Origin: an uncultured Oscillospiraceae bacterium
GTDB lineage: Bacteria; Bacillota; Clostridia; Oscillospirales; Acutalibacteraceae
Length of the DNA stretch: 64,000 nucleotides
Assembly: GCA_900540275.1 (NCBI GenBank)
Contig: UQFO01000001.1
Coordinates: forward strand, 186,001-250,000
Direction of reading: 5' to 3'
Shown: positions 1 to 9,200 of the stretch, piece after piece
Layout of the letters: each line of letters starts with the position of its first letter
How positions within the stretch are numbered: the first letter of the stretch is position 1
Program-made: the position numbers and the translations under genes
The notes under the pieces: generated by a model
Seen by the model: only the letters and a program-made list of their open reading frames with translations
Database searches by the model: none
Told to the model about the DNA's origin: nothing

Positions 1-206
1 AAGAAGTGCTCGAGCTCGTAAAGGCCGCGGGTGCGGAGGTTGTCGGCGTCGGTTCTATCGTTAACAGGACAAACGGCGCGGTCGATTTCGGCGTTCCTTT
101 TAAATCCGTCATTAAGGTAGAGGTCGAATCATGGGAACCGGAAGACTGCCCTTTATGTAAGGAAGGCAAGCTGCCGGTTGTCAAGCCCGGCTCAAGAAAA
201 GCGTAA
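1..206 (+). CDS. pyrE: orotate phosphoribosyltransferase, C-terminal part (cut by window edge)
   Basis: Only the last 67 or so codons are present, read in frame from base 3; the gene starts before the window. The enzyme joins orotate to PRPP to make OMP in pyrimidine synthesis. The motif VVGVGSIVNRT followed by the basic C-terminal end PVVKPGSRKA is typical of the tail of bacterial PyrE. The CPLC pair near the end is a feature I associate with clostridial forms. The PRPP-binding loop is not in the window, so the call rests on the tail alone. A weak hairpin follows the stop codon. Confidence 0.8.
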   Translation, partial: EVLELVKAAGAEVVGVGSIVNRTNGAVDFGVPFKSVIKVEVESWEPEDCPLCKEGKLPVVKPGSRKA

Positions 207-221
207 GCATATAAAAAACCG

Positions 222-259
222 AACGGGCGCCCTGCATGTACAGCACGGCGTCCTGTTTT
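222..259 (+). terminator. possible weak terminator after pyrE
   Basis: Arms AACGGGCGCC (222-231) and GGCGTCCTGTT pair if G-U pairs are allowed, and the right arm runs into a short T tract. It lies between pyrE and radC. Confidence 0.4.
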
Positions 260-290
260 GAAACACAGGCTAAAAGGGGGCGAAAGCTTT

Positions 291-971
291 ATGCAATCCG
301 ATACGTTGCATAAGGGGCACAGGGACCGTATGCGCAAAAGATTCCTGCTTGATGATTTCGATGGGTTCGAACAGCACGAAGCGCTTGAGCTTCTGCTTTA
401 TTATGCCGTTCCGCGTAAGGATACCAACCCGATTGCGCACCGGCTGCTTGAGCAGTTCGGCTCCCTTTCGGCGGTGCTCGACGCGCCCCTGAACGTCTTG
501 ACCCAGGCGGGGCTTACTGAAAATGCAGCCGTTTTGCTTAAGATGATACCCGGCATGTCGAGGCTTTATTCCGACGATAAGTACAACAACACGCATAAGA
601 TAATCAATGAAAAAAATTTAGGGCGGCATATGCTTGAAAAATTCACCGGCAGGGAATGCGAGGTCGTCATTTTGATGCTGCTCGACGCAAAATACAAGGA
701 GCTTTTCTGCGGCGTAATCAGCAAGGGTTCGATGTCCGAATGCCAGCTTTATATCAGGAAAATCGTACAGCTCGCGGTTACAAATAACGCAAAATACGCC
801 GCGCTCGCGCATAACCATCCCAGCGGGGTAGCCCTGCCCTCCGAGCAGGATATTTACGCAACCAACGACATCAATAAGGCGCTCGCGCTTGTAGGCGTCA
901 CACTGATTGACCATTTTGTGGTAGCGGACCGCGACTTTGTGTCTATGTCGCAGTCCAATATGATAAAATAA
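291..971 (+). CDS. radC: RadC/JAB-domain protein (UPF0758 family)
   Basis: A 226-residue protein of the RadC family. These carry a helix-hairpin-helix-like N-terminus and a C-terminal JAB/MPN metalloprotease-like domain. Despite the name, a role in DNA repair is poorly supported; many homologues sit on mobile or genome-maintenance loci. The JAB zinc site is visible as EVVILMLLDAKY, then HNHPSG and, after a short spacer, the Asp of PSEQD. I chose the ATG at 291 because AAGGGGG lies about 11 bases upstream; a TTG at 258 in the same frame lacks such a site. It stands alone between pyrE and the c-di-GMP genes. Confidence 0.88.
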   Translation: MQSDTLHKGHRDRMRKRFLLDDFDGFEQHEALELLLYYAVPRKDTNPIAHRLLEQFGSLSAVLDAPLNVLTQAGLTENAAVLLKMIPGMSRLYSDDKYNNTHKIINEKNLGRHMLEKFTGRECEVVILMLLDAKYKELFCGVISKGSMSECQLYIRKIVQLAVTNNAKYAALAHNHPSGVALPSEQDIYATNDINKALALVGVTLIDHFVVADRDFVSMSQSNMIK

Positions 972-1131
972 AGGCGGAGCTTGAAATGTAAAACCTGAAC
1001 AGATGCGCTGCCAGCCGAATGGAAAGGGTAGGCCATACGGCGCGGCGGGGGACAGGCCAGTTAAAAAGCGGGGCGTTTGTTTGGGAACGTCCTGGAAATT
1101 TGGGTTAAATGGAGAATGGAAGGCGCTGTAT

Positions 1132-2607
1132 ATGGGAGATGAAAATTTACTGCGTAGAATTTCAAAGGATGCGGAAATTCCTGAAAATATAGCCGTGACA
1201 AAAAAATTGCAGGCAATGACGCGCGAAGAGCTTTTAGGGCTTGCCGGTGCGCTTTCTAAGGACAACCTGCTTTTGTCCTCGATTATTTCTAATTTGCCGG
1301 CAGGCATCTGCGAGGCTGCATATGACGATTTTTTTACGCTGCTTTACGGTAACGGCCTTTTTTTCCAGCTTTACGGCTATACGCCTGAGCAGTTGAAAAT
1401 AGAGCACCAGAACCAAATCGGAAGGATTATCCTTCCGGAGGATTTGCCGGAAGTAAAAAAAGCGGTCAAGAAAGCGTTTGACGCAGGAGCAGGCGGCTTT
1501 GAGGTTGAGCACCGGATTGCCCGCCGGGACGGCAATGTGGTCTGGGCGCTGATTAAGGGGAATTTTTTCCGGGGCCCGGTAAACACGGCGCTTCACTGTG
1601 TCTGCGTCGATATCACGCAGCGCAGGCAGATGGAGCAGGAGCTGAAAATAAACGAGGAGCGGTTCCGTATTGCGCTGGCGCAGATGGACAACACGATTTT
1701 TGATTATAATATTGCTACACGCATGATGATTCACGCGTATAAATCCGCGGAGGTTTATGGGCTTCCGAAAGAAATGGAAAACGTACCCGACTCCCTCGTG
1801 GAAAACGGTACAATCCATCCCGGCAGCGTATCTGTGTTTTTGGAAATGTACCGGAAAATACGCGGCGGCGCGCCGCACGCATCCTGCATAGTTCAGACGC
1901 GCCTTGCGGCGGGCCGGTATGTTTGGAGAAAAATCACCCTGACCAATATTTACGACGCGCAGGGAAGCGCCGTGCGCGCAATCGGCATTTTAGAAGATAT
2001 CGACGAGCAAAAGCGGCGCGAGGAGCTGCTGCGTAACCAGATAGAACGCGATACGCTCACGGGGCTTTATAATAAAGGCGCAACGGAGGAACACATCCGC
2101 GGCTTAATGGGTACCGGGGCTGCACAGGGAGAATACGACGCGCTTTTCATTATTGATATCGATGATTTCAAGGGCGTGAACGACCGGTACGGGCACCTGT
2201 ACGGCGACAAGATACTGGCGGAAAGCGCCCGAAGGATTGCGTCCCTGTTTTATCCGGAGGATATTATCGGGCGAATCGGCGGCGATGAATTTGCAGTATT
2301 TCTCAAAAAAATCCCCGGCAGGGAAACCATCAGAAAAAAAGCGGAGCGTATTTGTAAGGCGTTCAACGGGGAATTCAATTATAACGGCATAATCGCAGCG
2401 ATTTCCTGCAGCGTTGGAACCGCCGCTTTTCCGGCTGACGGGACGACGTTTGAAACGCTATACCAGAAAGCGGATATTGCTTTATATAAAGCGAAGCTCA
2501 ATGGAAAAAACCGGTTTTGCGCGTACCGGGAAGAAATGGGTCCGGTAATGCAGTGGAAGCCCCGCAGCAATACCGTTATCGATAAGTCTGATTCATTGGA
2601 GGATTAA
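1132..2607 (+). CDS. PAS-PAS-GGDEF diguanylate cyclase
   Basis: A 491-residue soluble sensor enzyme. Two PAS-like segments (about residues 50-170 and 175-300) are followed by a GGDEF domain with an intact active-site motif RIGGDEF (first Gly near residue 383). It is therefore predicted to make c-di-GMP from two GTP. The usual inhibitory RxxD site five residues upstream of GGDEF reads YPED, so product inhibition through that site is probably lost. No membrane segment is seen, so it should sense a cytoplasmic signal. Start ATG 1132 is preceded by GGAGAATGGAAGG; the frame is open further upstream to 1003 without a good ribosome site. A clear terminator follows. Confidence 0.88.
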   Translation: MGDENLLRRISKDAEIPENIAVTKKLQAMTREELLGLAGALSKDNLLLSSIISNLPAGICEAAYDDFFTLLYGNGLFFQLYGYTPEQLKIEHQNQIGRIILPEDLPEVKKAVKKAFDAGAGGFEVEHRIARRDGNVVWALIKGNFFRGPVNTALHCVCVDITQRRQMEQELKINEERFRIALAQMDNTIFDYNIATRMMIHAYKSAEVYGLPKEMENVPDSLVENGTIHPGSVSVFLEMYRKIRGGAPHASCIVQTRLAAGRYVWRKITLTNIYDAQGSAVRAIGILEDIDEQKRREELLRNQIERDTLTGLYNKGATEEHIRGLMGTGAAQGEYDALFIIDIDDFKGVNDRYGHLYGDKILAESARRIASLFYPEDIIGRIGGDEFAVFLKKIPGRETIRKKAERICKAFNGEFNYNGIIAAISCSVGTAAFPADGTTFETLYQKADIALYKAKLNGKNRFCAYREEMGPVMQWKPRSNTVIDKSDSLED

Positions 2608-2610
2608 AAA

Positions 2611-2640
2611 GAGGCACCGGGATTTCCCGGTGCTTCTTTG
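2611..2640 (+). terminator. rho-independent terminator after the diguanylate cyclase
   Basis: Perfect stem GCACCGGGA/TCCCGGTGC with a two-base loop, followed by TTCTTT. Confidence 0.85.
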
Positions 2641-2812
2641 GTGAGGACAACAAAAATTAATTCTTTTTTCTAAAAACTGCCGTCCAATAGACGAAAGGAC
2701 AATTGCATTTTTAATGTAAATATATTATAATAATAATCGTTTGCACTGGATATAAAAGGAAATGCCTCTGGGCAAAATGCATGCAAAAGCTTAGATGGCT
2801 TAATCGAAAGGC

Positions 2813-5800
2813 GTGAACTGGAACGTGGAAAACAAAAAAAGAATATTGACGCCCGATGTTCTTCCCTGCGGCATCTGCCGAATAAAAAACGACGCGTACT
2901 TCACGCTGCTCGACGCTAACGATGAATATTACAGGATTTACGGCTATACCCGCGAAGAGGCGGATAAGGCGGGCTTTTCAACCATCAGCTATATTATCTA
3001 TCCGCCCGATTGGCAGCGGACAATCGAAACGGTTGCGGCAGCGGAGAAAAACGCCGGCGGGGTCTTTGAGCTGGAGGTGCGCGGCATCCACCGCAGCGGT
3101 GCGATACTGTGGACGCTTGCCAGGGGAATTCCAGACAGGGATGACCCATCCTGCTTTATCTGTATGGTGCTCAATGTATCGGAGCGCCGGTATAAAATGG
3201 AGCAGCTTAAAAAGCACGATGAGGAGCGCAAAATCCTGCTCAAGCAGTCAGGCCGCTGCGTATTCCGCTTTGATATTAAAGGGCACAGCATTAGTATTGC
3301 GCAGGAAACGGCGGAGCAGCTGAACCTTCCCGAAACGATTGAAAACGTTCCGGGCTGTTTTCTGGAAAACAACCTTGTTACCCCGGAAAGCAAGGAAGAT
3401 TATAAGAACTTTTACGATGCGATGCTCCGCGGGGACAAAAGCGGGGAGACCGTTATCAGGACGATAGACCCGCGCAGCGGAAACCCGGTGTGGTGCTGCT
3501 GCGTTTTCTCCCTCGTTACCGGAAAAACCGGCGAACCGAAATATACGGTCGTCTCGGTTGAAGATATCACGGAGCAGCGGGAACAACAAATTGCATTTGA
3601 GAAATGGACGCAGTATAACAAGGCGCAGCTTGAAGGCGCGCATATTTTTTACGAATGCAATATTACGAAAAACAGGATAGACCATATGGGAGGCCCCCTT
3701 GTGCAGAACATCCCTGCAGAAGTGCGCGGCTGTTACGACGAAACCTTCCAATATATCCTGAAAAACTTGATTTACCCAGAGGATTTAGTCGCCTACCGGG
3801 ACTTTTTTTCACGTGATGGCCTGTGCAGGTGTTTTGAAGGAGGCAAACGCCATCTGGAGCTTGAATACAGGCGGCTTGGGAAGGACAAGAAACCCTTCTG
3901 GGCAAAGGCGGATGTACAGCTTCTTACAGAGCCCTATACGGGCGATATCAAGGCGTTTTTCGTTCTGAAGAATATCGACGGGAAAAAGCGGCGGGAGCTT
4001 GAGCTGCAGGAGCTGTCGCAAAAGGATGCCCTGACCGGGCTCTTAAACCGCAGGACGGTAATAGAGCAGATTTCGCAGCTGCTTGAAACGAGCACTCCGC
4101 TCGGTCGCCATGCGTTTGTCATGGTAGATATCGATCATTTCAAGACCCTGAACGATACAAAAGGACATCAGTTCGGGGACCGTGTGCTTATGGATTTTGC
4201 AAAGTCGCTGAAAGCCTCGCTGCGCGCGGAAGATATCATCGGACGTATCGGCGGGGATGAATTCGTCATTTGCCTGCGCAACGTGCAGCTCAACCAGACG
4301 CTCGAAGAAACGACGGCGCAGCTCTGTACAGCCTTGTCCAGGCGGCTTGACGAGCAGACGTTTATTTCCGCGAGCCTTGGGGTTGCCGTATTTCCGAAGG
4401 ACGGCATGGCCTTCGACGAATTGTACCAGAAGGCGGATATTGCTCTTTATGAAGCCAAAAGGCTCGGCCGCGGCTGCTGCGTTTTTTACCAGAATGATAT
4501 GCTGGAGGAAGGCTGGAGCACGTACAATGACACGCGCTATATAGAAAACAGGGAAGCGCCGCGTGATTTTGAACCGGAATGGACGCTGAAAAGACGGGAA
4601 TCCGATAAAAAAAACAAGCAGGCGCGCGTTTCACTTACCAGAAGGTATATCAAGAGTATCCAGCGCGTTTTTGAGGACCTTGCCGTTATGGACGTGACAG
4701 GCGATTATTTCTATGTCCCGTCCTACAAGGAAGGCGGCGTTTTTCATCTGGAAGAGGGCAGCCTAAGCAAAATTTTAGAGAAAAACGCACGCGATATTAT
4801 TTACCAGGAAGACGCGGCGCGTTTTCTTGATTTCTTTCACTGGCCCGCCGTGCGCAAGTCTTTTGCAGACGGGGCGGCGTCCATCTCTTCGGAATTCAGA
4901 ACTGTACGGGACGGCGATGCCGTTTCCTGGTCGGAATTTACGCTCGTGCCAATCCAGATAGCGCAGCACAAGGAAATATACCTTTGCTTTGTCAAAGACG
5001 TTACCGCCAGAAAGAATGCTGCGGAAGCACAGTCACAGCGCCGTATTTTGCTTGGACGCCAGATGGAAAGCGAATGCTACCGTACTATCATGGAGCAGGC
5101 GGGTATGATGGTACTGGAATATACAAAAGAAACCAATACATATTATGCATCCGCACAGGCAAGGCAGTTTACTTTCCTGCACAATACCGGCGCTGATGGA
5201 AACCACTATTTCCTGACGCGGGAGGACGTACATCCGGACGATTGGGAAAAAGCGGAAAATGTATCAAAGCTCATTCATATGGGAAGGGACAACGCGCAGA
5301 CGACTGTACGCCTGAAAAAGACGGACGGCTGTTACCTGTGGTGCAATGTTGCGCTGACGGTCCTCCGTGAAAAGGATGGAAAGATAGTCCGCTCCATGAT
5401 TACGGTGACTGACGTGGATAAGGCAATCGCTGACCGCAGGGAGCTTGAATACCGCGCCGAATATGACGAGCTGACCGGGCACTACAATTTCAGTAAATTC
5501 AAGACCGACGCGGCCGCGCTTCTGCGAAGCAGGGGAGAGAAGAAATATGCCCTGTGGTACTGCGACCTGCGCAACTTCAAGCTCATCAACGACATGTATG
5601 GCTACGATTTTGGCGACCAGGTGCTGCGGTTTTGGGCGAATATCGGCTCCAGCACGATGCGGGAGGGCGAGATTTTCGCGCGTGTTTCCGGCGATTATTT
5701 CGTTTGCCTGCGCTATTACGGGGACCGGCGGGAGCTTGAGGAATGCTTTCAGGAAATGTCAGGCCATCTGTATAAATATGGGAAAGACCAAGGGAAAAAA

Positions 5801-6745
5801 CTGCGGCTTGAGCTTGTTTCCGGCGTGTACTGCATCGAGAAAAATGAAGATTTATTGAGTATCGAGGATATGATAGACCGCGCGAACCTCGCGCAAAAGA
5901 GCGTAAAGCGGCTCGACGGCAGCCGCGTGGCGTTCTACAGCGATGAAATGCGCCGCCAGCTTCTGCGCGAAAAAGAGATTGAGGCCATCATGGTAAAATC
6001 GCTGGAGGACGGGGAATTCAAGCCCTATTTCCAGCCAATGGCAGACGTCCAGCACGGCTGCTCCATCTTCGGGGCCGAGGCGCTCGTCCGCTGGGAACGG
6101 CCCGGGTATGGCGTCCTGATGCCGGGCGAATTTATCCCGCTGTTTGAGAAGAACGGGTTTATTGTCGAGCTTGACCGTTATATTTTTGAACAGGTATGCA
6201 AATACCTGCACGGCCTGCTCGAAAATGGAAAATCACCAATTAAGCTGTCTGTCAACGTTTCGCGCATCAGCGCGCTGCGCAAGGATTTTATCAGCAGGTA
6301 TACGGAAATTAAAGAGCGCTACCAAATACCGGACGGCCTGCTTGAACTGGAATGCACGGAGACCACAATGGTCGAGAACGCAGAGCTTTTGGAAAGCGTC
6401 ATGCGGAAAATGCGAATCCGCGGCTTCTGCTTTTCAATGGATGATTTCGGCTCGGGCTACTCCTCCTTGAACCTGCTTAAGGACGTTACGGTTGAGGTGC
6501 TGAAGCTCGATATGATGTTTTTCAGCAATAAAAAGCTTTTTGAACTGCGCAACCAGACAATTATTTCGAGCATTGTAGGAATGGCGAAGGCTTTGAATAT
6601 GAAAACCGTTGCGGAGGGTGTGGAAACAGAAGAGCAGATGAAGGTGTTAAAGCGCCTCGGGTGCGACTATATCCAGGGCTATTATATCGGCAGGCCGCTT
6701 CCTGTTAAAGAGTTTGAAGCGCTTTTTCTCAGCCCGGCCGGCTGA
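2813..6745 (+). CDS. multi-PAS, GGDEF, degenerate GGDEF, EAL c-di-GMP signalling protein
   Basis: A 1310-residue cytoplasmic protein with two sensor/output blocks. Block one has about three PAS-like segments (residues 15-395) and an intact GGDEF (residue 480) with inhibitory site RAED just upstream. Block two has two PAS-like segments (615-885), a second cyclase fold whose motif is SGDYF (residue 959, probably inactive), and an EAL domain with EALVRW (Glu 1089), LSVNVS, ECTET, DDFGSGYSS, KLD and AEGVET. The EAL catalytic set is complete, so phosphodiesterase activity is likely. The degenerate GGDEF may bind GTP and tune the EAL, as in known GGDEF-EAL proteins. GTG 2813 is the first start after an in-frame TAA; GTG 2825 is an alternative, and neither has well-placed ribosome-site spacing. 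Confidence 0.88.
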   Translation: MNWNVENKKRILTPDVLPCGICRIKNDAYFTLLDANDEYYRIYGYTREEADKAGFSTISYIIYPPDWQRTIETVAAAEKNAGGVFELEVRGIHRSGAILWTLARGIPDRDDPSCFICMVLNVSERRYKMEQLKKHDEERKILLKQSGRCVFRFDIKGHSISIAQETAEQLNLPETIENVPGCFLENNLVTPESKEDYKNFYDAMLRGDKSGETVIRTIDPRSGNPVWCCCVFSLVTGKTGEPKYTVVSVEDITEQREQQIAFEKWTQYNKAQLEGAHIFYECNITKNRIDHMGGPLVQNIPAEVRGCYDETFQYILKNLIYPEDLVAYRDFFSRDGLCRCFEGGKRHLELEYRRLGKDKKPFWAKADVQLLTEPYTGDIKAFFVLKNIDGKKRRELELQELSQKDALTGLLNRRTVIEQISQLLETSTPLGRHAFVMVDIDHFKTLNDTKGHQFGDRVLMDFAKSLKASLRAEDIIGRIGGDEFVICLRNVQLNQTLEETTAQLCTALSRRLDEQTFISASLGVAVFPKDGMAFDELYQKADIALYEAKRLGRGCCVFYQNDMLEEGWSTYNDTRYIENREAPRDFEPEWTLKRRESDKKNKQARVSLTRRYIKSIQRVFEDLAVMDVTGDYFYVPSYKEGGVFHLEEGSLSKILEKNARDIIYQEDAARFLDFFHWPAVRKSFADGAASISSEFRTVRDGDAVSWSEFTLVPIQIAQHKEIYLCFVKDVTARKNAAEAQSQRRILLGRQMESECYRTIMEQAGMMVLEYTKETNTYYASAQARQFTFLHNTGADGNHYFLTREDVHPDDWEKAENVSKLIHMGRDNAQTTVRLKKTDGCYLWCNVALTVLREKDGKIVRSMITVTDVDKAIADRRELEYRAEYDELTGHYNFSKFKTDAAALLRSRGEKKYALWYCDLRNFKLINDMYGYDFGDQVLRFWANIGSSTMREGEIFARVSGDYFVCLRYYGDRRELEECFQEMSGHLYKYGKDQGKKLRLELVSGVYCIEKNEDLLSIEDMIDRANLAQKSVKRLDGSRVAFYSDEMRRQLLREKEIEAIMVKSLEDGEFKPYFQPMADVQHGCSIFGAEALVRWERPGYGVLMPGEFIPLFEKNGFIVELDRYIFEQVCKYLHGLLENGKSPIKLSVNVSRISALRKDFISRYTEIKERYQIPDGLLELECTETTMVENAELLESVMRKMRIRGFCFSMDDFGSGYSSLNLLKDVTVEVLKLDMMFFSNKKLFELRNQTIISSIVGMAKALNMKTVAEGVETEEQMKVLKRLGCDYIQGYYIGRPLPVKEFEALFLSPAG

Positions 6746-6767
6746 CAGAATCAAAGGGGGTGACGGC

Positions 6768-7166
6768 ATGCGGGGGGAAGAGCTTCCAGGCGTAAAGAAA
6801 AAGTCGTTTTCCATGTACTTTGACGGAGGTGAAATCTGGTTCGAGCATCTGGACGGTATTTATGATTACACAGAGTTGGCGCTTGAAAAGCTGGAACGTG
6901 ATTATTTGCAGTTTAAAAGGCCGTCGCTGCCGTCGCTGATAGCGGTCAACCTGGACCACACGTACATAGACGATTCGCTTATCCGTTCCCTGGCCGAAAA
7001 GCTGCTGGATAATAGCAAGCGGTTTACGCGTGCTGTCTTTGTAGGCACAGACAAAAAGGCCAGGGCGAAAATAAGGAAAGCAGTCTCCGGCGGCGGGTTT
7101 GCCTTTGCGTTTATAGACGATTTTGAACAAGCGAAAAAATGGCTTGTTTCTGAGAAATACAGGTAA
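6768..7166 (+). CDS. small STAS-like protein of unknown function
   Basis: A 132-residue soluble protein starting 22 bases after the GGDEF-EAL gene, with AAAGGGGG upstream of ATG 6768, so the two are probably co-transcribed. The alternation of short strands and helices (MYFDGGEIWFEHLDG, then AVNLDHTYIDDSLIRSLAEKL, then AVFVGTD) resembles the STAS/SpoIIAA fold found in anti-anti-sigma and partner-switch proteins. No firm family motif is visible, so this is an inference from shape. It may be a partner or target of the upstream c-di-GMP protein. Confidence 0.6.
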   Translation: MRGEELPGVKKKSFSMYFDGGEIWFEHLDGIYDYTELALEKLERDYLQFKRPSLPSLIAVNLDHTYIDDSLIRSLAEKLLDNSKRFTRAVFVGTDKKARAKIRKAVSGGGFAFAFIDDFEQAKKWLVSEKYR

Positions 7167-7207
7167 CGGCATGGCGCTGTACAGCACAGTGCCATGCCGT
7201 TATTTTA
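7165..7207 (+). terminator. bidirectional terminator
   Basis: Perfect 11-bp arms AACGGCATGGC (7165-7175) and GCCATGCCGTT (7191-7201), followed by ATTTTAT. It lies between two convergent genes and can serve both. Confidence 0.8.
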
Positions 7208-7214
7208 TGGTTGT

Positions 7215-8006
7215 TTATTTTCTGAATATGTCTACCGCGTGGCTCGTAATGCCCAATAAATCTTCACGCTCGCAGGTTGCAAAATGGTATTTCAAATACA
7301 GCTCAAACTTATCTTGCTCCATCGCGTCTACCGCTTCGCGCATAAATAAGGCGCAGCCGTCTGACGCAATATAATGCAGCCGCGTTACGGGGAATATGGA
7401 CATTAATTCATCGACGTTTTCTTTTCGGACAAGTTCAAATAAATCCTTTGGCTCAGATTTGGCGGCAAATGTCAGCGGGTCAAGCAGGCCGTTTTCAATA
7501 TATTCCATTACGCTGATATTACCACGGTGGAAGCCTTCGTCAAGGAGGCATCCGTCAGATATGACATACGCGGCAAAAATCACGCCGCCCGGCTTTGTTA
7601 CGCGGATTGCTTCGCTCAGGGCCTGCCGCTTGTCTTTGTCGCTGTAAAGATGGTACAAAGGGCCCAGCAGCAGCGTAATATCATATTGGTTGTCTGGAAA
7701 AGCAGACAAATCCACAGCGTTGCCCTGCGTTATGGTTATATTTTCGTCCGGCAGGGTGTTTTTACGGAAAATCTCTATGTTATGCCCGACCAGCTCCACG
7801 GCGTCGACGGTATATCCCCGGCGCGCAAGCGTATGGGAATACCGGCCGGTCGCGGCGCCGATTTCAAGCACACGGTCGCCGGGCTTTATATATTTCTCTA
7901 TGTAGCGCATTGTGGTGAGAAATTCCACCGAGCCGTGCTTTGTAACCAGCCTGCTGTCCTCGTCGTAATTGTTGTAAAGGTCAATTAGGTATTGGTTCGT
8001 TTCCAT
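7215..8006 (-). CDS. class I SAM-dependent methyltransferase
   Basis: A 263-residue Rossmann-fold methyltransferase. Motif I is VLEIGAATGRYS, followed by the acidic end of strand 2 (VDAVEL), a motif IV-like DITLLLGPLYHL and the VTKPGG turn typical of small-molecule methyltransferases. The substrate cannot be read from the sequence. I chose the start at 8006 because GGAGGT lies six bases upstream. An ATG directly after that site (8012) and a longer frame to 8174, which would overlap the ZIP gene, are less likely. It is transcribed from the minus strand in the same direction as the ZIP gene, but a terminator separates them. Confidence 0.82.
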   Translation of the reverse strand: METNQYLIDLYNNYDEDSRLVTKHGSVEFLTTMRYIEKYIKPGDRVLEIGAATGRYSHTLARRGYTVDAVELVGHNIEIFRKNTLPDENITITQGNAVDLSAFPDNQYDITLLLGPLYHLYSDKDKRQALSEAIRVTKPGGVIFAAYVISDGCLLDEGFHRGNISVMEYIENGLLDPLTFAAKSEPKDLFELVRKENVDELMSIFPVTRLHYIASDGCALFMREAVDAMEQDKFELYLKYHFATCEREDLLGITSHAVDIFRK

Positions 8007-8110
8007 ATTCATACCTCCATTTTCTGCTGTTTCCAACGGTTTGATTTTCCTTATTTTAGCACAATTAACGTTGGGGGGAAAGAAGAATATTGATATCCTG
8101 CATGCGGCGC

Positions 8111-8142
8111 AAAAAAGGGCAGGCACACAGCCTGCCCTTTTC
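8111..8142 (-). terminator. terminator after the ZIP transporter gene
   Basis: AAAAGGGCAGGC and GCCTGCCCTTTT pair across a short loop. Read on the minus strand, the stem ends in a run of T. Confidence 0.8.
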
Positions 8143-8157
8143 TCGATGTTCCTGAAG

Positions 8158-8952
8158 TCATCCCAATGCGACATCGAGCACCATCATCAGCAGAAAGCCC
8201 GCCATTACGCCGAGCGTCCCGATATTGGAATGCTCGCCCAAATGCGCCTGTGGTATCAGCTCCTCCACGACCACATACATCATTGCGCCCGCGGCGAACG
8301 CAAGCATCCAAGGCATCAGCCAGGCGACGCTTCCGGCGATGAGCACGGTAATCAGCCCGAAAACCGGTTCGACTATTCCGGAAAGGCTGCCCATGGCAAA
8401 GGCTTTTCCCGTTTTCATGCCCTCCTGCCGCAGCGGCAGAGAGATGGCTGCGCCCTCCGGAAAATTCTGGATGCCTACGCCGATGGCGAGCGCCATGGCC
8501 GCGCTGTAAAGCGCCGGGTCGCCTCCGTTTTGCGCGGCGAGCGCAAACGAAAGGCCGACAGCCATACCCTCCGGTATGTTATGCAGCGTAACGGCGAAAA
8601 CGAGAAGCGTCGTCCTCTTAAAAGAGGAGGGAACGCCCTCCGGGTCTTTTGCTCCGGGATGCAGGTGGGGCAGAAGGGAATCGAGCCCGACCAAAAAAAG
8701 AATGCCGAGGACAAAGCCCCCCGCGGCGGGAATCCAGCCTATCCCGCCCGCTTTTTCAGCCTGGTCGATAGCGGGAATCAGCAGCGACCAGATGGAAGCC
8801 GCTATCATAACGCCCGCGGCGAACCCCAGAAAAATACGCTGAATGCCGATGTTTACTTTTTTACGGAAGAAAAAGACAACCGCGGCGCCGAGCGTCGTCA
8901 TAAAAAAGGTAAAGCCGGTGCCTCCGGCTGCCCATAAAAGTGCCTGTGACAT
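8158..8952 (-). CDS. ZIP family divalent metal transporter
   Basis: A 264-residue polytopic membrane protein with about eight predicted helices. The metal-site motifs of ZIP helices 4 and 5 are plain: HNIPEGMAVG and QNFPEGAAIS, with a further EELIPQAH in the last third. It should import Zn(2+) or a related metal (ZupT/GufA-like branch). The start ATG at 8952 is preceded by GGAGGCGCTT. A variable loop with HLHPGAKDPEG may contribute metal binding. It is transcribed alone, with its own terminator. Confidence 0.88.
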   Translation of the reverse strand: MSQALLWAAGGTGFTFFMTTLGAAVVFFFRKKVNIGIQRIFLGFAAGVMIAASIWSLLIPAIDQAEKAGGIGWIPAAGGFVLGILFLVGLDSLLPHLHPGAKDPEGVPSSFKRTTLLVFAVTLHNIPEGMAVGLSFALAAQNGGDPALYSAAMALAIGVGIQNFPEGAAISLPLRQEGMKTGKAFAMGSLSGIVEPVFGLITVLIAGSVAWLMPWMLAFAAGAMMYVVVEELIPQAHLGEHSNIGTLGVMAGFLLMMVLDVALG

Positions 8953-9200
8953 AAGCGCCTCCTTTTTGCCATATGATTCATTATTTATATTTGCTGTTTG
9001 TCAGGCAAAGCCCTGCTTTAGTTATAACGGCAAAAACGAATCGTGTCAATAGAATCCGCAAAGGTAAAAGCTGTAACGCGTCCGCGCGTCGAAAAATCGG
9101 AGATACCGTCCCCTCCGCATAAATCAGCGCCCGTATGGAAAAATGTTTTTATAATTTTTTTATATTTATAGAAAAACAAGCGCTGTATAGGAGATTAAAA

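Noticed and set aside
2641..2812. Possible c-di-GMP riboswitch before the GGDEF-EAL gene
   Set aside because: The leader has a few riboswitch-like words (GGCAAAATGCATGCAAAAGC) but no paired helices or tetraloop-receptor arrangement that I could lay out.
6714..6767. Upstream start of the small STAS-like gene
   Set aside because: It would overlap the end of the GGDEF-EAL gene; ATG 6768 has a strong ribosome site.
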